DNA of 64,000 bases from Selenomonadales bacterium UBA7018 (GCA_002448305.1 DJWY01000016.1:18398-82397); one strand, 5' to 3'. Positions 15,218-23,090 are shown, counted from the stretch's first letter. Numbers and translations: made by a program. Notes: a model not told the origin generated them from the letters alone.

Positions 15218-15276
15218 TTGACTGCGGAAAATTTTTTTGCTAAACTCTGTAACGAAATGGAATTTTAAACGTATAA
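15218..15276 (+). promoter_or_regulatory. Cassette G promoter block
   Basis: TTGACT (15218-15223), 17 bases, TAAACT (15241-15246), then the 28-base element at 15249-15276. Confidence 0.72.
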
Positions 15277-15306
15277 GGGATAGAAAAAAGAAAGGAGCCT
15301 GATAAA

Positions 15307-15483
15307 ATGGCAACGAGAGAAGAAAATCTAAAAAAAATCAACGACGAACTGAAAAAGTTAAGCGATGACGAACTCGAAAAGGTCGCGGGCGGCTTTTATG
15401 CTCGTTCTAACGGCGGCGAATTTGAGAAAGACCAGGCAGTAAATATTGAGAATAAAAATAAGATAATTCATGTTACAGCTTGA
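15307..15483 (+). CDS. Double-glycine leader peptide precursor, cassette G
   Basis: The 58-residue product has the leader MATREENLKKINDELKKLSD / DELEKVAGG and a 29-residue core, FYARSNGGEFEKDQAVNIEN / KNKIIHVTA. The core shares nothing obvious with the E/F cores, although promoter, leader and terminator are nearly identical. No cysteine. AAAGGAGCC precedes the ATG. Confidence 0.8.
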   Translation: MATREENLKKINDELKKLSDDELEKVAGGFYARSNGGEFEKDQAVNIENKNKIIHVTA

Positions 15484-15551
15484 CTAACTCGAAAAAAATC
15501 GCGGCTCGTCGATAAAAATTCGGCGTCACTGTCGCAACTAAAGCAAAAAAG

Positions 15552-15579
15552 CCCTTCGGCGAGTGTCGGAGGGCTTTTT
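15552..15579 (+). terminator. Cassette G terminator, end of the array
   Basis: GCCCTTCGGCG / TGTCGGAGGGC forms the hairpin, followed by TTTTT. A further TTGACT follows at about 15583, the same position as in the other cassettes, but the next bases belong to the end of the convergent 15600 gene. The array therefore ends in a broken promoter. Confidence 0.72.
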
Positions 15580-15599
15580 CGTTGACTGATATAAATTTT

Positions 15600-16181
15600 T
15601 TATTGAGCGGTAGCGGTTAGAACGTTTAAATTGCCGTCTTCCGCGATAGAAAATTTTATATCGCCTTTAATGGTCGAGCCGGAAGAATTTTCAGCGGTTA
15701 AATCGTTCATAAGAGCTTGAACGTCGATTTCTGGCGAAAAACTTTTAACAAAAGCGGTTAGAAGCCAGATAGTAAAGATAGATTCGTCTTTTTCTTCGGG
15801 CGTGGTGTAGTAGAGGCTAAGAATTTTGAAATTTCCATTAGGATTGCACGCGCCGACGAGCGCAACGCGATAATCGCCGAAAATATTAGCGAAAATATCG
15901 CCATTGGGCTTGCTGAAAGTCTTAGAATCCTTATCGTTAATTAAAAAAAGGTGTTCCATAGCGGAAACGTCGTCAGTTCCCATAGTTTGTTGTAAAATCG
16001 GCGTCATAATCGCGTTGAAATTGTTTTTAAGGGTTGCGACGTTAAGATTTAGCGTTGAAATGTTTTCTGCGGCTTCAATATCGATAAAAATTCTGTCGAC
16101 CTGTTCGCGGCTGAAGGGAACGGCTTCGCCCTGCGCGGAAATCGCTAAAAAAATAGTCAATGCCATAAAAAATCTTTTCAT
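15600..16181 (-). CDS. Secreted protein, paralog of the 16188 gene, function unknown
   Basis: The 193-residue protein begins MKRFFMALTIFLAISAQGEA, a Sec signal peptide. The mature part contains FSREQVDRIF, LNLNVATLKNNFNAIM, EHLFLINDK, NIFGDYRVALVGACNPNGNF and KGDIKFSIAEDGNLN. The same order of motifs occurs in the neighbouring upstream gene (about a third identical by eye), so the two are tandem paralogs. Its start lies a few bases after the upstream stop, so they form an operon. It converges on the peptide cassette array. I recognise no family. Confidence 0.7.
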   Translation of the reverse strand: MKRFFMALTIFLAISAQGEAVPFSREQVDRIFIDIEAAENISTLNLNVATLKNNFNAIMTPILQQTMGTDDVSAMEHLFLINDKDSKTFSKPNGDIFANIFGDYRVALVGACNPNGNFKILSLYYTTPEEKDESIFTIWLLTAFVKSFSPEIDVQALMNDLTAENSSGSTIKGDIKFSIAEDGNLNVLTATAQ

Positions 16182-16187
16182 ATCGAC

Positions 16188-16772
16188 TTACTCCGCAATA
16201 GAAGTTATGAAATTAATATTTTCGTCGGTAGCGATAGAAAATTTAATGCCGTTTTTGACGATTGGCGCATTTTTATTCTTCTCGAAGTCCTCCATTAAGG
16301 CAGATGCGCTTAAATCGGGCGAAATGCTTTTAGCGAAGGCTTCGAGAATCAGAACGGGAACCATAACTTCATCTTTGTCTTGAGTTTGGATTGTGAAGAA
16401 ATTTATATTCCGCAAGGAGCCGTTTGCGTCCAATAAACCGACAATCGCGACCCGATTCATAAAATTTTTGGCTAAAAAGTTACCGGCGTCGGTTTGAACA
16501 ATCATAGGCTCTTTAATGAGGAAAATTTCTTCCAAATTTTTAGCGTCATTGTCTTTAGCGTCTGTTTCTTTAATAAAATTTGTCATGAAGTCGTTAAAAT
16601 TCTTTTGGAAAGTCGCGGCGTCGAGTGAAAGGTTTTTATTTTCGGCGTTAAGGGTTTGAGTGGAGATAGAAAGCATTTTATTGAATTGTTCTTGGGTGAA
16701 TTCTGCCGCTTCGACCTTGATTCCCGCGCAGATTATCAAACCGACAATAATTGCGGCTAAAAATTTTTTCAT
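16188..16772 (-). CDS. Secreted protein, paralog of the 15600 gene, function unknown
   Basis: The 194-residue protein begins MKKFLAAIIVGLIICAGIKV-EA, a signal peptide. The mature part has FTQEQFNKML, LSLDAATFQKNFNDFM, EEIFLIKE, NFMNRVAIVGLLDANGSLRN and KNGIKFSIATDENINFITS, matching its downstream paralog in order. GGAGGCGAC precedes the start. It begins 12 bases after the fliH stop codon, in the position where fliI usually follows, so it may be transcribed from the flagellar operon. Its link to flagella, if any, is unproven. Confidence 0.7.
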   Translation of the reverse strand: MKKFLAAIIVGLIICAGIKVEAAEFTQEQFNKMLSISTQTLNAENKNLSLDAATFQKNFNDFMTNFIKETDAKDNDAKNLEEIFLIKEPMIVQTDAGNFLAKNFMNRVAIVGLLDANGSLRNINFFTIQTQDKDEVMVPVLILEAFAKSISPDLSASALMEDFEKNKNAPIVKNGIKFSIATDENINFITSIAE

Positions 16773-16784
16773 GTTGTCGCCTCC

Positions 16785-17807
16785 TTAATTATTAAGCACA
16801 TTTTGAATAGAATTTTTCATAAGCGCGATTTGGGTAGAAAGCCGAGCGTCGACGCCGCCGTTAGGGGTTTCGATAACGCAATCGCCGGGTTTTAGGGCGT
16901 CATCAGAAACGATTTCGATAATGGCGGTGCCGTCGGAGAGCATAGATTGAAATTCTGAACGCGCCATTAGAACTAAATCGTAGCTATAAGGCTCGACGTG
17001 AACTTTTATTTGTTTTTGGTCGCGAACGTGATTAATAGCCTCGCGGACGACGGGCAAAATGACTTGTGGGACGTCTAAGAAATGTTGCGGCAGGATTTTT
17101 TCAATCGCCATCATAACAATTTTAGCAATATCATCTTCAGCGCGGATAAAATATTCTGAAGTTTGTTCTTGAGCGTCCTGAAGAGTTTTTTCCGCCTTAG
17201 CGTTGACTTCTTTTATGACGTCGTCCATATCGTCCTGAATTTTTTTCTTGCCGTCGTCAATGCCCTGTTGTTTACCTTCGTCGTAGCCTTCGTCATAGCC
17301 TTCCTTTTGAACTTTTTCGAGTAATTGTTCTGCTTCTTTGCGAGTATCTTCGACGATTTTTTCTGCATCTTTATGCGCGGAGTCAAGAATTTCCTTTGCT
17401 TGCTTTTTAAGGTCTTCGGCTTGCGCTTTTAGGTCTTCAGCCTGCGATTTAATTTCCTTAGCTTCAATTTCGGCGGCGTTTTTAATTTCTTGAGCCTGAA
17501 TTTTGAGTTCATCGGCATTTTTTTGGGCTAATTCCTTAATTTTTTCGGCGCGTTGTCTATTTTCTTGAGCTTCAAGCAAAGTTTTTTCGGTAAGTTTTTC
17601 TTTGCGTTCGATTTCGGCTATTTCGGCGAAGACTTTATCTAAAATTTCTTGCGGGATACCGCGTTTAGGTTCGGGCTTAGGTTCTGGCTTATCTTCGGGC
17701 ATATTTTCTGGAAATTCTTCGGATTTTTCTTCTTTAGGCTTAGCCCCGATTATGACGGGTTCGCCGAAAGTATGATAACGCACAATATTTTTATACAACG
17801 ACAACAC
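16785..17807 (-). CDS. fliH: Flagellar assembly protein FliH
   Basis: The 340-residue protein has a long charged coiled coil (about 60-215, rich in Ala, Glu and Lys, with repeats such as AEDLKAQAEDLKKQAKEI) and a C-terminal FliH/V-type ATPase E-like domain (EDDIAKIVMMAIEKILPQHF, PYSYDLVLMARSEF, CVIETPNGGVDARLSTQIAL). FliH binds and restrains the export ATPase FliI. It is longer than typical FliH because of the coiled coil. It lies directly after fliG. No fliI or fliJ follows in this window. The N-terminal start is uncertain; the GTG at 17807 or a TTG shortly after are both possible. Confidence 0.85.
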   Translation of the reverse strand: MLSLYKNIVRYHTFGEPVIIGAKPKEEKSEEFPENMPEDKPEPKPEPKRGIPQEILDKVFAEIAEIERKEKLTEKTLLEAQENRQRAEKIKELAQKNADELKIQAQEIKNAAEIEAKEIKSQAEDLKAQAEDLKKQAKEILDSAHKDAEKIVEDTRKEAEQLLEKVQKEGYDEGYDEGKQQGIDDGKKKIQDDMDDVIKEVNAKAEKTLQDAQEQTSEYFIRAEDDIAKIVMMAIEKILPQHFLDVPQVILPVVREAINHVRDQKQIKVHVEPYSYDLVLMARSEFQSMLSDGTAIIEIVSDDALKPGDCVIETPNGGVDARLSTQIALMKNSIQNVLNN

Positions 17808-17816
17808 CCCCGAAAA

Positions 17817-18851
17817 TTAGACGAACATGCCTTCGCCCTGACCGCGCACGATAACGATTTCGCCTCTATCTTCGAGCGTGCGGATAATATTAACAATTTT
17901 AGTTTGAGCTTCTTCGACGTCGCGGATTTTGACAGGACCCATATAAGAAATTTCTTCTTTGAGCATATCGGCGGCGCGTTTGGACATATTTTTATAAATT
18001 TTGGCGGTGACTTCTTCGTTAGTGGCCTTCATAGCGAGTGCGAGTTCTTTAGTATCGACTTCGCGGACGACGAGCTGAACAGAACGATCGTCAAGCAGGA
18101 TAATATCTTCAAAGACGAACATGAGTTGTTTAATTTCCTCAGCGAGTTCGGGATTATCGACTTCGAGGGATTCGATAATGGCGCGTTCTGTGGAGCGGTC
18201 GACGCGATTGAGGATTTCGACGACAGTTGGGACGCCGCCGGCGATAGTGAAGTCTTGAGTTGAGAGCGAGGACAATTTTTTCTCTAAAACTTTTTCGATT
18301 TCGCGGATAACGTCAGGCGAAGTTCTATCCATAAGGGCGATACGCTTAGCAACGTCGGCTTGCATATCGATTGAAAGTCCGCTCATGACGATTCCGGCTT
18401 GATCTGGCGAAAGGTACGCCATAACGAGCGCGATTGTCTGTGGGTGTTCATTTTGCAGGAAGTTTAGCAGTTGAGACGGGTCAGTTTTGCGCAAAAACTC
18501 GAATGGGCGAACTTGCAAGGTTGTAGAAAGTTTTTGGAGAATTTCTTTGGCTTTATCCGCGCCCAAAGCTTTTTCCAGAACGCTTTGAGCGTATTCGATG
18601 CCGCCGGTTGAAATATAATCGTGGGCTTGCATTAGCTGATAAAATTCGCTGATAATCTGAGTTTTCTTTTCGATACTGACCTGCTTATTATTAGCAATAT
18701 CGAGCGTGATAGTTTCGATTTCGTCTTCGTCCATATGCGGGAAAACTTTTGCGGCGCAATCGCTGCCCAAAGCGATAAAAAGTATGGCGGCTTTTTCGTG
18801 AGCACTCATAGGTTTAGGCTCAGCGTACATATCCTCTAATTCTTCTGGCAT
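17817..18851 (-). CDS. fliG: Flagellar motor switch protein FliG
   Basis: The 344-residue protein matches FliG in length and motifs. These include KAAILFIALGSDCAAKVF near the N-terminus, NEHPQTIALVMAYLSPDQAG in the middle domain (EHPQ-type motif) and a C-terminal charged torque domain with MFVFEDIILLDDRSVQLVVR. FliG links the MS ring to the C ring and interacts with the stator. The ATG at 18851 follows CGGAGGAG. It lies between fliF and fliH in the expected order. A stuttering inverted repeat fills the fliF-fliG gap. Confidence 0.95.
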   Translation of the reverse strand: MPEELEDMYAEPKPMSAHEKAAILFIALGSDCAAKVFPHMDEDEIETITLDIANNKQVSIEKKTQIISEFYQLMQAHDYISTGGIEYAQSVLEKALGADKAKEILQKLSTTLQVRPFEFLRKTDPSQLLNFLQNEHPQTIALVMAYLSPDQAGIVMSGLSIDMQADVAKRIALMDRTSPDVIREIEKVLEKKLSSLSTQDFTIAGGVPTVVEILNRVDRSTERAIIESLEVDNPELAEEIKQLMFVFEDIILLDDRSVQLVVREVDTKELALAMKATNEEVTAKIYKNMSKRAADMLKEEISYMGPVKIRDVEEAQTKIVNIIRTLEDRGEIVIVRGQGEGMFV

Positions 18852-18876
18852 TTAATCTCCTCCGTTCAATAAAAAA

Positions 18877-18910
18877 GGGAGAAGGGAAAAGTTTTTCCCA
18901 TTCCCCTTTC
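18877..18910. repeat. Stuttering inverted repeat, fliF-fliG gap
   Basis: GGGAGAAGGGAAAAG is followed by its loose inverted counterpart TTTTTCCCATTCCCCTTTCC. The hairpin arms are built of short repeated words. It is a member of the family described in the findings. Confidence 0.55.
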
Positions 18911-18918
18911 CTAAAAAA

Positions 18919-20709
18919 TTACTTTTCGTCCGAGATAATCCACATTTTGATAAGCCAAGCGACTTCTTCTGGTTTTTCCTCGATAAGTTTTAGAATAGCT
19001 TCTTTTTCCTTGAGATGTTGTCTTTCTTCGGGCGTGAGTCCGTCGTCTTCATCTAAATCAAGGTCATTTTCTTCGTTATCAGCCGCGCTTAGCCCGCCAC
19101 GAGCTTTTTTAGCGGCGGCGACTACTGCGTCGGCTTCAGCTTCGGCTTCGGCAGCGGCGGCGGCGCGTTGTTGTTCTTCTTCAGCGCGTTGTTGTTCTTC
19201 TTCGGCGCGTTGTTGTTCTTCTTCGACGCGCTTAGCTTCTTCTTCGGCGCGTCTTTGTTCTTCTTCGGCTCTGCGTTGTTCTTCGCGAGCTTTTCTTTCT
19301 GCCGCAAGTTGTGCCTCGATAGCTGCTTGACGCTCTTTGCGTTTTTTCCAGCGATACATGAGGAACCCGCCTAGCAATAAGGCTGCAAGTAAAATCATAG
19401 CCGCAATCTCCGTGTAAAAAATTCTATCTTTGCGTAATTGTTCTTGCCGCGCCTCTTCCGCTAAACGGTCTTGAATGTCGGTATTGAACGGCAAGGGCTC
19501 GACCGATATTGTGTCGCCGCGTTCTTCATTGATTCCCGCCGCAGAACTTACAGCCCGAAGGAGACCTTCGCGTTGCAAGTCGGTTACGGTGTCATTTACC
19601 AGGACGGCGACCGTAAGACGGCGGATTGAGCCGGGCGACGCTATGATTTTTTGATTCTCTTCATTGATTTCATAGTTTTTAGTAGATTCTTTGCGTTCGT
19701 ATTCGGCATTAGCGGTACTTTCTTCAGCGACGTAACCAGGAATATTACTTTGAATGCCCGCCGCGCCGCCTGGTGAGTTAGATTCGCCGTTATAGCTTTC
19801 GCTAATGTCCTGTTGACTGCGAATAATGCCGGATTCGTCAACTACGGGCGTAAAAGTTTGGCGGTCAATCGACTTGTCGTCGAAATCCAACTCGACGCTG
19901 ACTCGCACAAAGGCATTTCCGACGCCGAGCGATTTATCTAGCATGGTTTGAATATTTTGCTGAATATGGTCGCGAACTTTATTAGTCATTTCGATTTGAT
20001 TCAGCGTCCGCAAAGTTAGTTTTTGTTCCTTTTCTAGTTCGTCGTCTTCGTTTTTGTTAAGAATATTTCCTTGCTCGTCAACGATAGTGATATTTTCGGG
20101 CGCAAGACCTTGTACGCTGTGGCTGACCAAATTAACAATGCCTTTGACTTCAGGGGGCGTCAATTTTGTTTCCGGTTTAAGCATGAGGAGAATTGACGCC
20201 GTCGCGGGCTTTTCATTTTTCTTATAGAGGCTATCTTCCGGCAAGACGATATGCACACGCGCCTTTTCGACGCTGCCTAGATGTTCTATTGTGCGAGTAA
20301 GTTCCCCTTGCAGAGCTTGAAGATAATTTATTTTGTTTTGAAACTCCGTGACGCCCAATTTACTGTCGTCGAAGAGTTCAAAACCTTTATTACCGCGTGG
20401 CAAACCTGCAGAAGCTAATTCAAGTCGCAAATCGTGAACTTGAGTAGCTGGAACGAGGATAGTTGCGCCTTTTTTATCTTCAACTAGGTCGTAGGGGACG
20501 CCTCCTTCTTTGAGGGCGTTTACGACGTCGCCGGCGTCTTTTGTCTCCAAATTGGTATACAGCGGCACATAATCGGGCTTGCTACCGTACCAGAAACTGA
20601 TTCCGACAAATAAAGCGATAAGTGCAAGAAGCCCGCCGATAAAGGCGTATTTATATTTTTTGTCGTATCGGTTCCACAGCTCACGGAGCCGCTCTCTCCA
20701 ATTCGCCAA
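18919..20709 (-). CDS. fliF: Flagellar MS-ring protein FliF
   Basis: The 596-residue protein has an N-terminal membrane segment (YAFIGGLLALIALFVGISFW), the periplasmic ring-building motifs, a second membrane segment near 435-455 (IAAMILLAALLLGGFLMY) and a cytoplasmic tail. The end of the tail (KPEEVAWLIKMWI) is the FliG-binding part. FliF forms the MS ring in the inner membrane. The tail contains an unusual run of near-perfect seven-residue repeats, (E/R)EEQQRA-like, encoded by 21-base DNA repeats at about 19160-19270. The start is a TTG with AAAGGA upstream. Confidence 0.95.
   Translation of the reverse strand: MANWRERLRELWNRYDKKYKYAFIGGLLALIALFVGISFWYGSKPDYVPLYTNLETKDAGDVVNALKEGGVPYDLVEDKKGATILVPATQVHDLRLELASAGLPRGNKGFELFDDSKLGVTEFQNKINYLQALQGELTRTIEHLGSVEKARVHIVLPEDSLYKKNEKPATASILLMLKPETKLTPPEVKGIVNLVSHSVQGLAPENITIVDEQGNILNKNEDDELEKEQKLTLRTLNQIEMTNKVRDHIQQNIQTMLDKSLGVGNAFVRVSVELDFDDKSIDRQTFTPVVDESGIIRSQQDISESYNGESNSPGGAAGIQSNIPGYVAEESTANAEYERKESTKNYEINEENQKIIASPGSIRRLTVAVLVNDTVTDLQREGLLRAVSSAAGINEERGDTISVEPLPFNTDIQDRLAEEARQEQLRKDRIFYTEIAAMILLAALLLGGFLMYRWKKRKERQAAIEAQLAAERKAREEQRRAEEEQRRAEEEAKRVEEEQQRAEEEQQRAEEEQQRAAAAAEAEAEADAVVAAAKKARGGLSAADNEENDLDLDEDDGLTPEERQHLKEKEAILKLIEEKPEEVAWLIKMWIISDEK
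19160..19270 (-). repeat. 21-base tandem repeat inside fliF
   Basis: Units of the type GTTGTTCTTCTTCGGCGCGTT, written on the plus strand, recur about five times with few changes. They encode the heptad EEEQQRA on the minus strand, which extends a coiled coil in the cytoplasmic tail. Confidence 0.7.
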
Positions 20710-20743
20710 TAAACTCAGTCCTTTCTAGGGAGAAGGCTTATCC

Positions 20744-21046
20744 CTATACTTGCATACGCATCATTTCTTGATATGCTGACGTTGCACGGTTTCGCAACTG
20801 GAGCGTTAATTGGAGTGCGATTTCCGCCTTTTGAGCCGCAACTACCACTTGTGAAACATCTTCTATTCTGCCCGCCGCGAGTGCCTCATTTAATTTTTCC
20901 GATTCTAATTCGAGTTCATTAACTTTCTTGAGTGAGTCGGCTAAAAATTCTCCGAAACTTTTAACGGGTTCATCTGGTTTTGTTTCGCTGATGTGACTAC
21001 GCGCACTCATTTTGACGGGTGTCATTTCCAACGGTGTTATTTCCAT
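20744..21046 (-). CDS. fliE: Flagellar hook-basal body protein FliE
   Basis: The 100-residue protein ends with the FliE signature region (VVVAAQKAEIALQLTLQLRN, then RATSAYQEMMRMQV) and has the usual SFGEFLADSLKKVNELE segment. FliE joins the MS ring to the proximal rod. I prefer the ATG at 21046, preceded by GAAGGTGAAG, over a TTG eight codons upstream. It is placed between flgC and fliF as expected. Confidence 0.92.
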   Translation of the reverse strand: MEITPLEMTPVKMSARSHISETKPDEPVKSFGEFLADSLKKVNELELESEKLNEALAAGRIEDVSQVVVAAQKAEIALQLTLQLRNRATSAYQEMMRMQV

Positions 21047-21069
21047 ATCTTCACCTTCCCTTTTTATCA

Positions 21070-21150
21070 ATTAGGAATTTGGAATGTGGAATTAGGAATT
21101 ATTTTTTGCTTTTGTCATTCCTCATTCCTAATTCATAATTACTAATTGCT
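21070..21150. repeat. Stuttering inverted repeat, flgC-fliE gap
   Basis: TTAGGAATTTGGAATGTGGAA and related words are followed by TCATTCCTCATTCCTAATTC, so the gap can fold into a long imperfect hairpin. It lies between the flgC stop and the fliE ribosome site. Confidence 0.6.
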
Positions 21151-21152
21151 TT

Positions 21153-21605
21153 TTATCCTCTGCCTATTTCCAAAGCCTTAGAAACCATAGCTTTAGCGGC
21201 ATTTATTGCGGTTGAATTTGCCTCGTAAGCGCGTTGGGCAGTAATCATGTCGACCATTTCGCTAACGATATTGACATTAGGCTTTTCGACGTAGCCATCA
21301 GCATTAGCGTCGGGGTGACCGGGATCATAGACAAGCGGTCCGGGCTGGTCGTCCTCTTCGATAGCGACTGCGCGAACGCCTTCAGAAGTCTGGCGCGTTA
21401 CGCCTAGTGCGCGTTTAAGCGTTTGCTCGAACTTTTTCGGCTCACGTTCACGCGGCTCAAAGACGACGTAACGGCGACGATAAGCCCCGCCGCGTTCGGT
21501 GCGTGTCGTGTTGGCGTTGGCTATGTTATTCGCTATAACGTCCATTCTTAGCCGTTCAGCAGTCAAGCCCGACGCCGAAGCATCAATTCCTAAAAACATT
21601 CCCAT
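21153..21605 (-). CDS. flgC: Flagellar rod protein FlgC
   Basis: The 150-residue protein shows the rod-family N-terminus (FLGIDASASGLTAERLRMDV, IANNIANANTTRT) and the C-terminal motif (VDMITAQRAYEANSTAINAA, KAMVSKALEIGRG). These two helices pack together in the rod. FlgC is a proximal-rod component exported by the flagellar system. Tight spacing to flgB suggests one operon. Confidence 0.95.
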   Translation of the reverse strand: MGMFLGIDASASGLTAERLRMDVIANNIANANTTRTERGGAYRRRYVVFEPREREPKKFEQTLKRALGVTRQTSEGVRAVAIEEDDQPGPLVYDPGHPDANADGYVEKPNVNIVSEMVDMITAQRAYEANSTAINAAKAMVSKALEIGRG

Positions 21606-21623
21606 AAAGATTTCTCCTTGTTA

Positions 21624-22049
21624 TCACTGACCATTACTGGTTATAGCGTTGCGCATGCGGGTAACGTGCCCGCTAAATTCTGTAACAAGCGCGTTGTAGT
21701 AAAGCTGATTCTTCGCAAGCGACGCCATCTCAATATCAATGTCAACGTTGTTATCGTCCACGCGCATAACCGTCGATTCATCCGGAACAATCTTTGGTTC
21801 AGCATGGAATTTAAGCGGCTCATAGGGCAAATGTTTATCGTGCGTCCTTGCCAATTTCAATTTTCCGTCCGGTTCTTCGCCGTAAATTTCCCGCGCTAAC
21901 ATTTCTTCAAACTCAACATTTGATTTCTTGAAATTCGGCGTATTGACGTTTGCGATGTTGTTCGCGATGACTTCCTGGCGCATATTTGCCGCCGTCATTG
22001 CTCGCGGTAGATAATTAAAGTTCGACGAATTAAATATTTGTTCAAGCAC
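21624..22049 (-). CDS. flgB: Flagellar rod protein FlgB
   Basis: The 141-residue protein has the FlgB/rod N-terminal motif (MRQEVIANNIANVNTPNFKK) and a C-terminal MASLAKNQLYYNALVTEF segment. It is the first gene of the flgB-flgC-fliE-fliF-fliG-fliH cluster and follows a clear promoter. The start is a GTG with AAAGGTGAG upstream. Confidence 0.93.
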   Translation of the reverse strand: MLEQIFNSSNFNYLPRAMTAANMRQEVIANNIANVNTPNFKKSNVEFEEMLAREIYGEEPDGKLKLARTHDKHLPYEPLKFHAEPKIVPDESTVMRVDDNNVDIDIEMASLAKNQLYYNALVTEFSGHVTRMRNAITSNGQ

Positions 22050-22114
22050 GCCTTATTCACTCACCTTTCTGCTTTTTACTTTCCCGATATTATTTCTGAA
22101 AAAATCCTTTAGCG

Positions 22115-22143
22115 ATTGTACAACAGAAAAAAATTTCTTTCAA
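22115..22143 (-). promoter_or_regulatory. Sigma-A-type promoter for the flgB operon
   Basis: On the minus strand TTGAAA (22143-22138), 17 bases and TACAAT (22120-22115) lie about 65 bases before flgB. No sigma-28 consensus was seen. The rest of the 22050-22310 gap is AT-rich and otherwise featureless apart from the divergent promoter. Confidence 0.65.
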
Positions 22144-22254
22144 CCTTAGGAATAAAAATTACCAATAAACCTTTCAACAAAATTTATGATTCCCCTTTAA
22201 GCTTTGAAAAAAATTTTTAACCGTGCCGGTTGACCAATCGGACGCGCCCTGACG

Positions 22255-22283
22255 TTGCGCCGCGTGAAACTTTTTGCTATACT
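22255..22283 (+). promoter_or_regulatory. Promoter for the methyltransferase-ABC pair
   Basis: TTGCGC (22255-22260), 17 bases and TATACT (22278-22283) lie about 28 bases before the ATG at 22311, which has TTGGAGG as its ribosome site. Confidence 0.6.
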
Positions 22284-22310
22284 CGCGGCAAAACTTTTGG
22301 AGGTTAGCTA

Positions 22311-23090
22311 ATGAAATGTTTTGTTTGCGGCGGGGAAATGCGCCCGTTCATGGAGAAATTTTTTGGAATGAAAAATCTTGACGTGTGCGAATATGTTCGT
22401 TGCGAAGATTGCGGGCTTGTCGTCGCGAAAACGATTTACGAAATGCCGCAAAAAAATTGGGAGGCTCTCAACCGCGAATGCCACGCCGCATATCAAAATA
22501 CGAATGAACTTGCCGTTGACCCGAATTGGCTAGCGCGACTCAAGGCGCAGGCGGCAGTTCTGACGGATTTAATAAAGTGCGGCGTTTTGGATAAAAATTG
22601 CAATGCTGTCGACTACGGCGCGGGCGACGGAAAATTATCTGATATGTGCGGGTCGTGGCTGAAAAAGTTTGATGCATATATGTCGCGCCCGAATGAAAAT
22701 TATTTATCGGCGGAAGAACTTAAGCCCGCGAGTTTTGACTTTGTGATAACTTGTTCGGTCTTTGAGCATTTGCTCGGCGCGGGCGACGTTGAAAAAATTT
22801 TCGCGCTGTTGAAGGCGGACGGCATTGCGGCAATTCATACACTCATTTGCGAAGAAGTTCCACGCGACCCGAATTGGTTTTATCTCCAGCCCGTGCACTG
22901 TACTTTCTGGACAAATGCCGCCATGAAGAAAATTTTTGCGCAGTACGGCTTCAAGGCTTGCGCGTATCATGTCGGGGCGCGATTATGGCTCATGTTTAAG
23001 GACGCTGAAAAAATTTCGCGGCTCGAAAATTCCGATTGGATATTATCAGATGATTTTGTTGATTATTGGAAGGTTAAGCCCTACAGATGA
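22311..23090 (+). CDS. Class I SAM-dependent methyltransferase with N-terminal zinc-ribbon-like motif
   Basis: The 259-residue protein begins MKCFVCGG and has a second cysteine pair in VRCEDCGLV, so it probably binds zinc. A methyltransferase domain follows, with AVDYGAGDGKLSDMCGSWL as motif I and PASFDFVITCSVFEHL as the later family motif. Such proteins (Methyltransf_23 type) modify small molecules, sugars or lipids; the substrate here is unknown. The stop codon overlaps the start of the ABC transporter gene by four bases (ATGA), so the two are translationally coupled. Confidence 0.8.
   Translation: MKCFVCGGEMRPFMEKFFGMKNLDVCEYVRCEDCGLVVAKTIYEMPQKNWEALNRECHAAYQNTNELAVDPNWLARLKAQAAVLTDLIKCGVLDKNCNAVDYGAGDGKLSDMCGSWLKKFDAYMSRPNENYLSAEELKPASFDFVITCSVFEHLLGAGDVEKIFALLKADGIAAIHTLICEEVPRDPNWFYLQPVHCTFWTNAAMKKIFAQYGFKACAYHVGARLWLMFKDAEKISRLENSDWILSDDFVDYWKVKPYR

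Noticed and set aside
12753..15579. Possible CRISPR array because of regularly spaced repeats
   Set aside because: Repeat units are over 300 bases, contain genes with ribosome sites and terminators, and there are no short unique spacers or cas genes.
17649..18263. A 204-codon plus-strand frame
   Set aside because: Antisense to the fliG and fliH junction; shadow frame.
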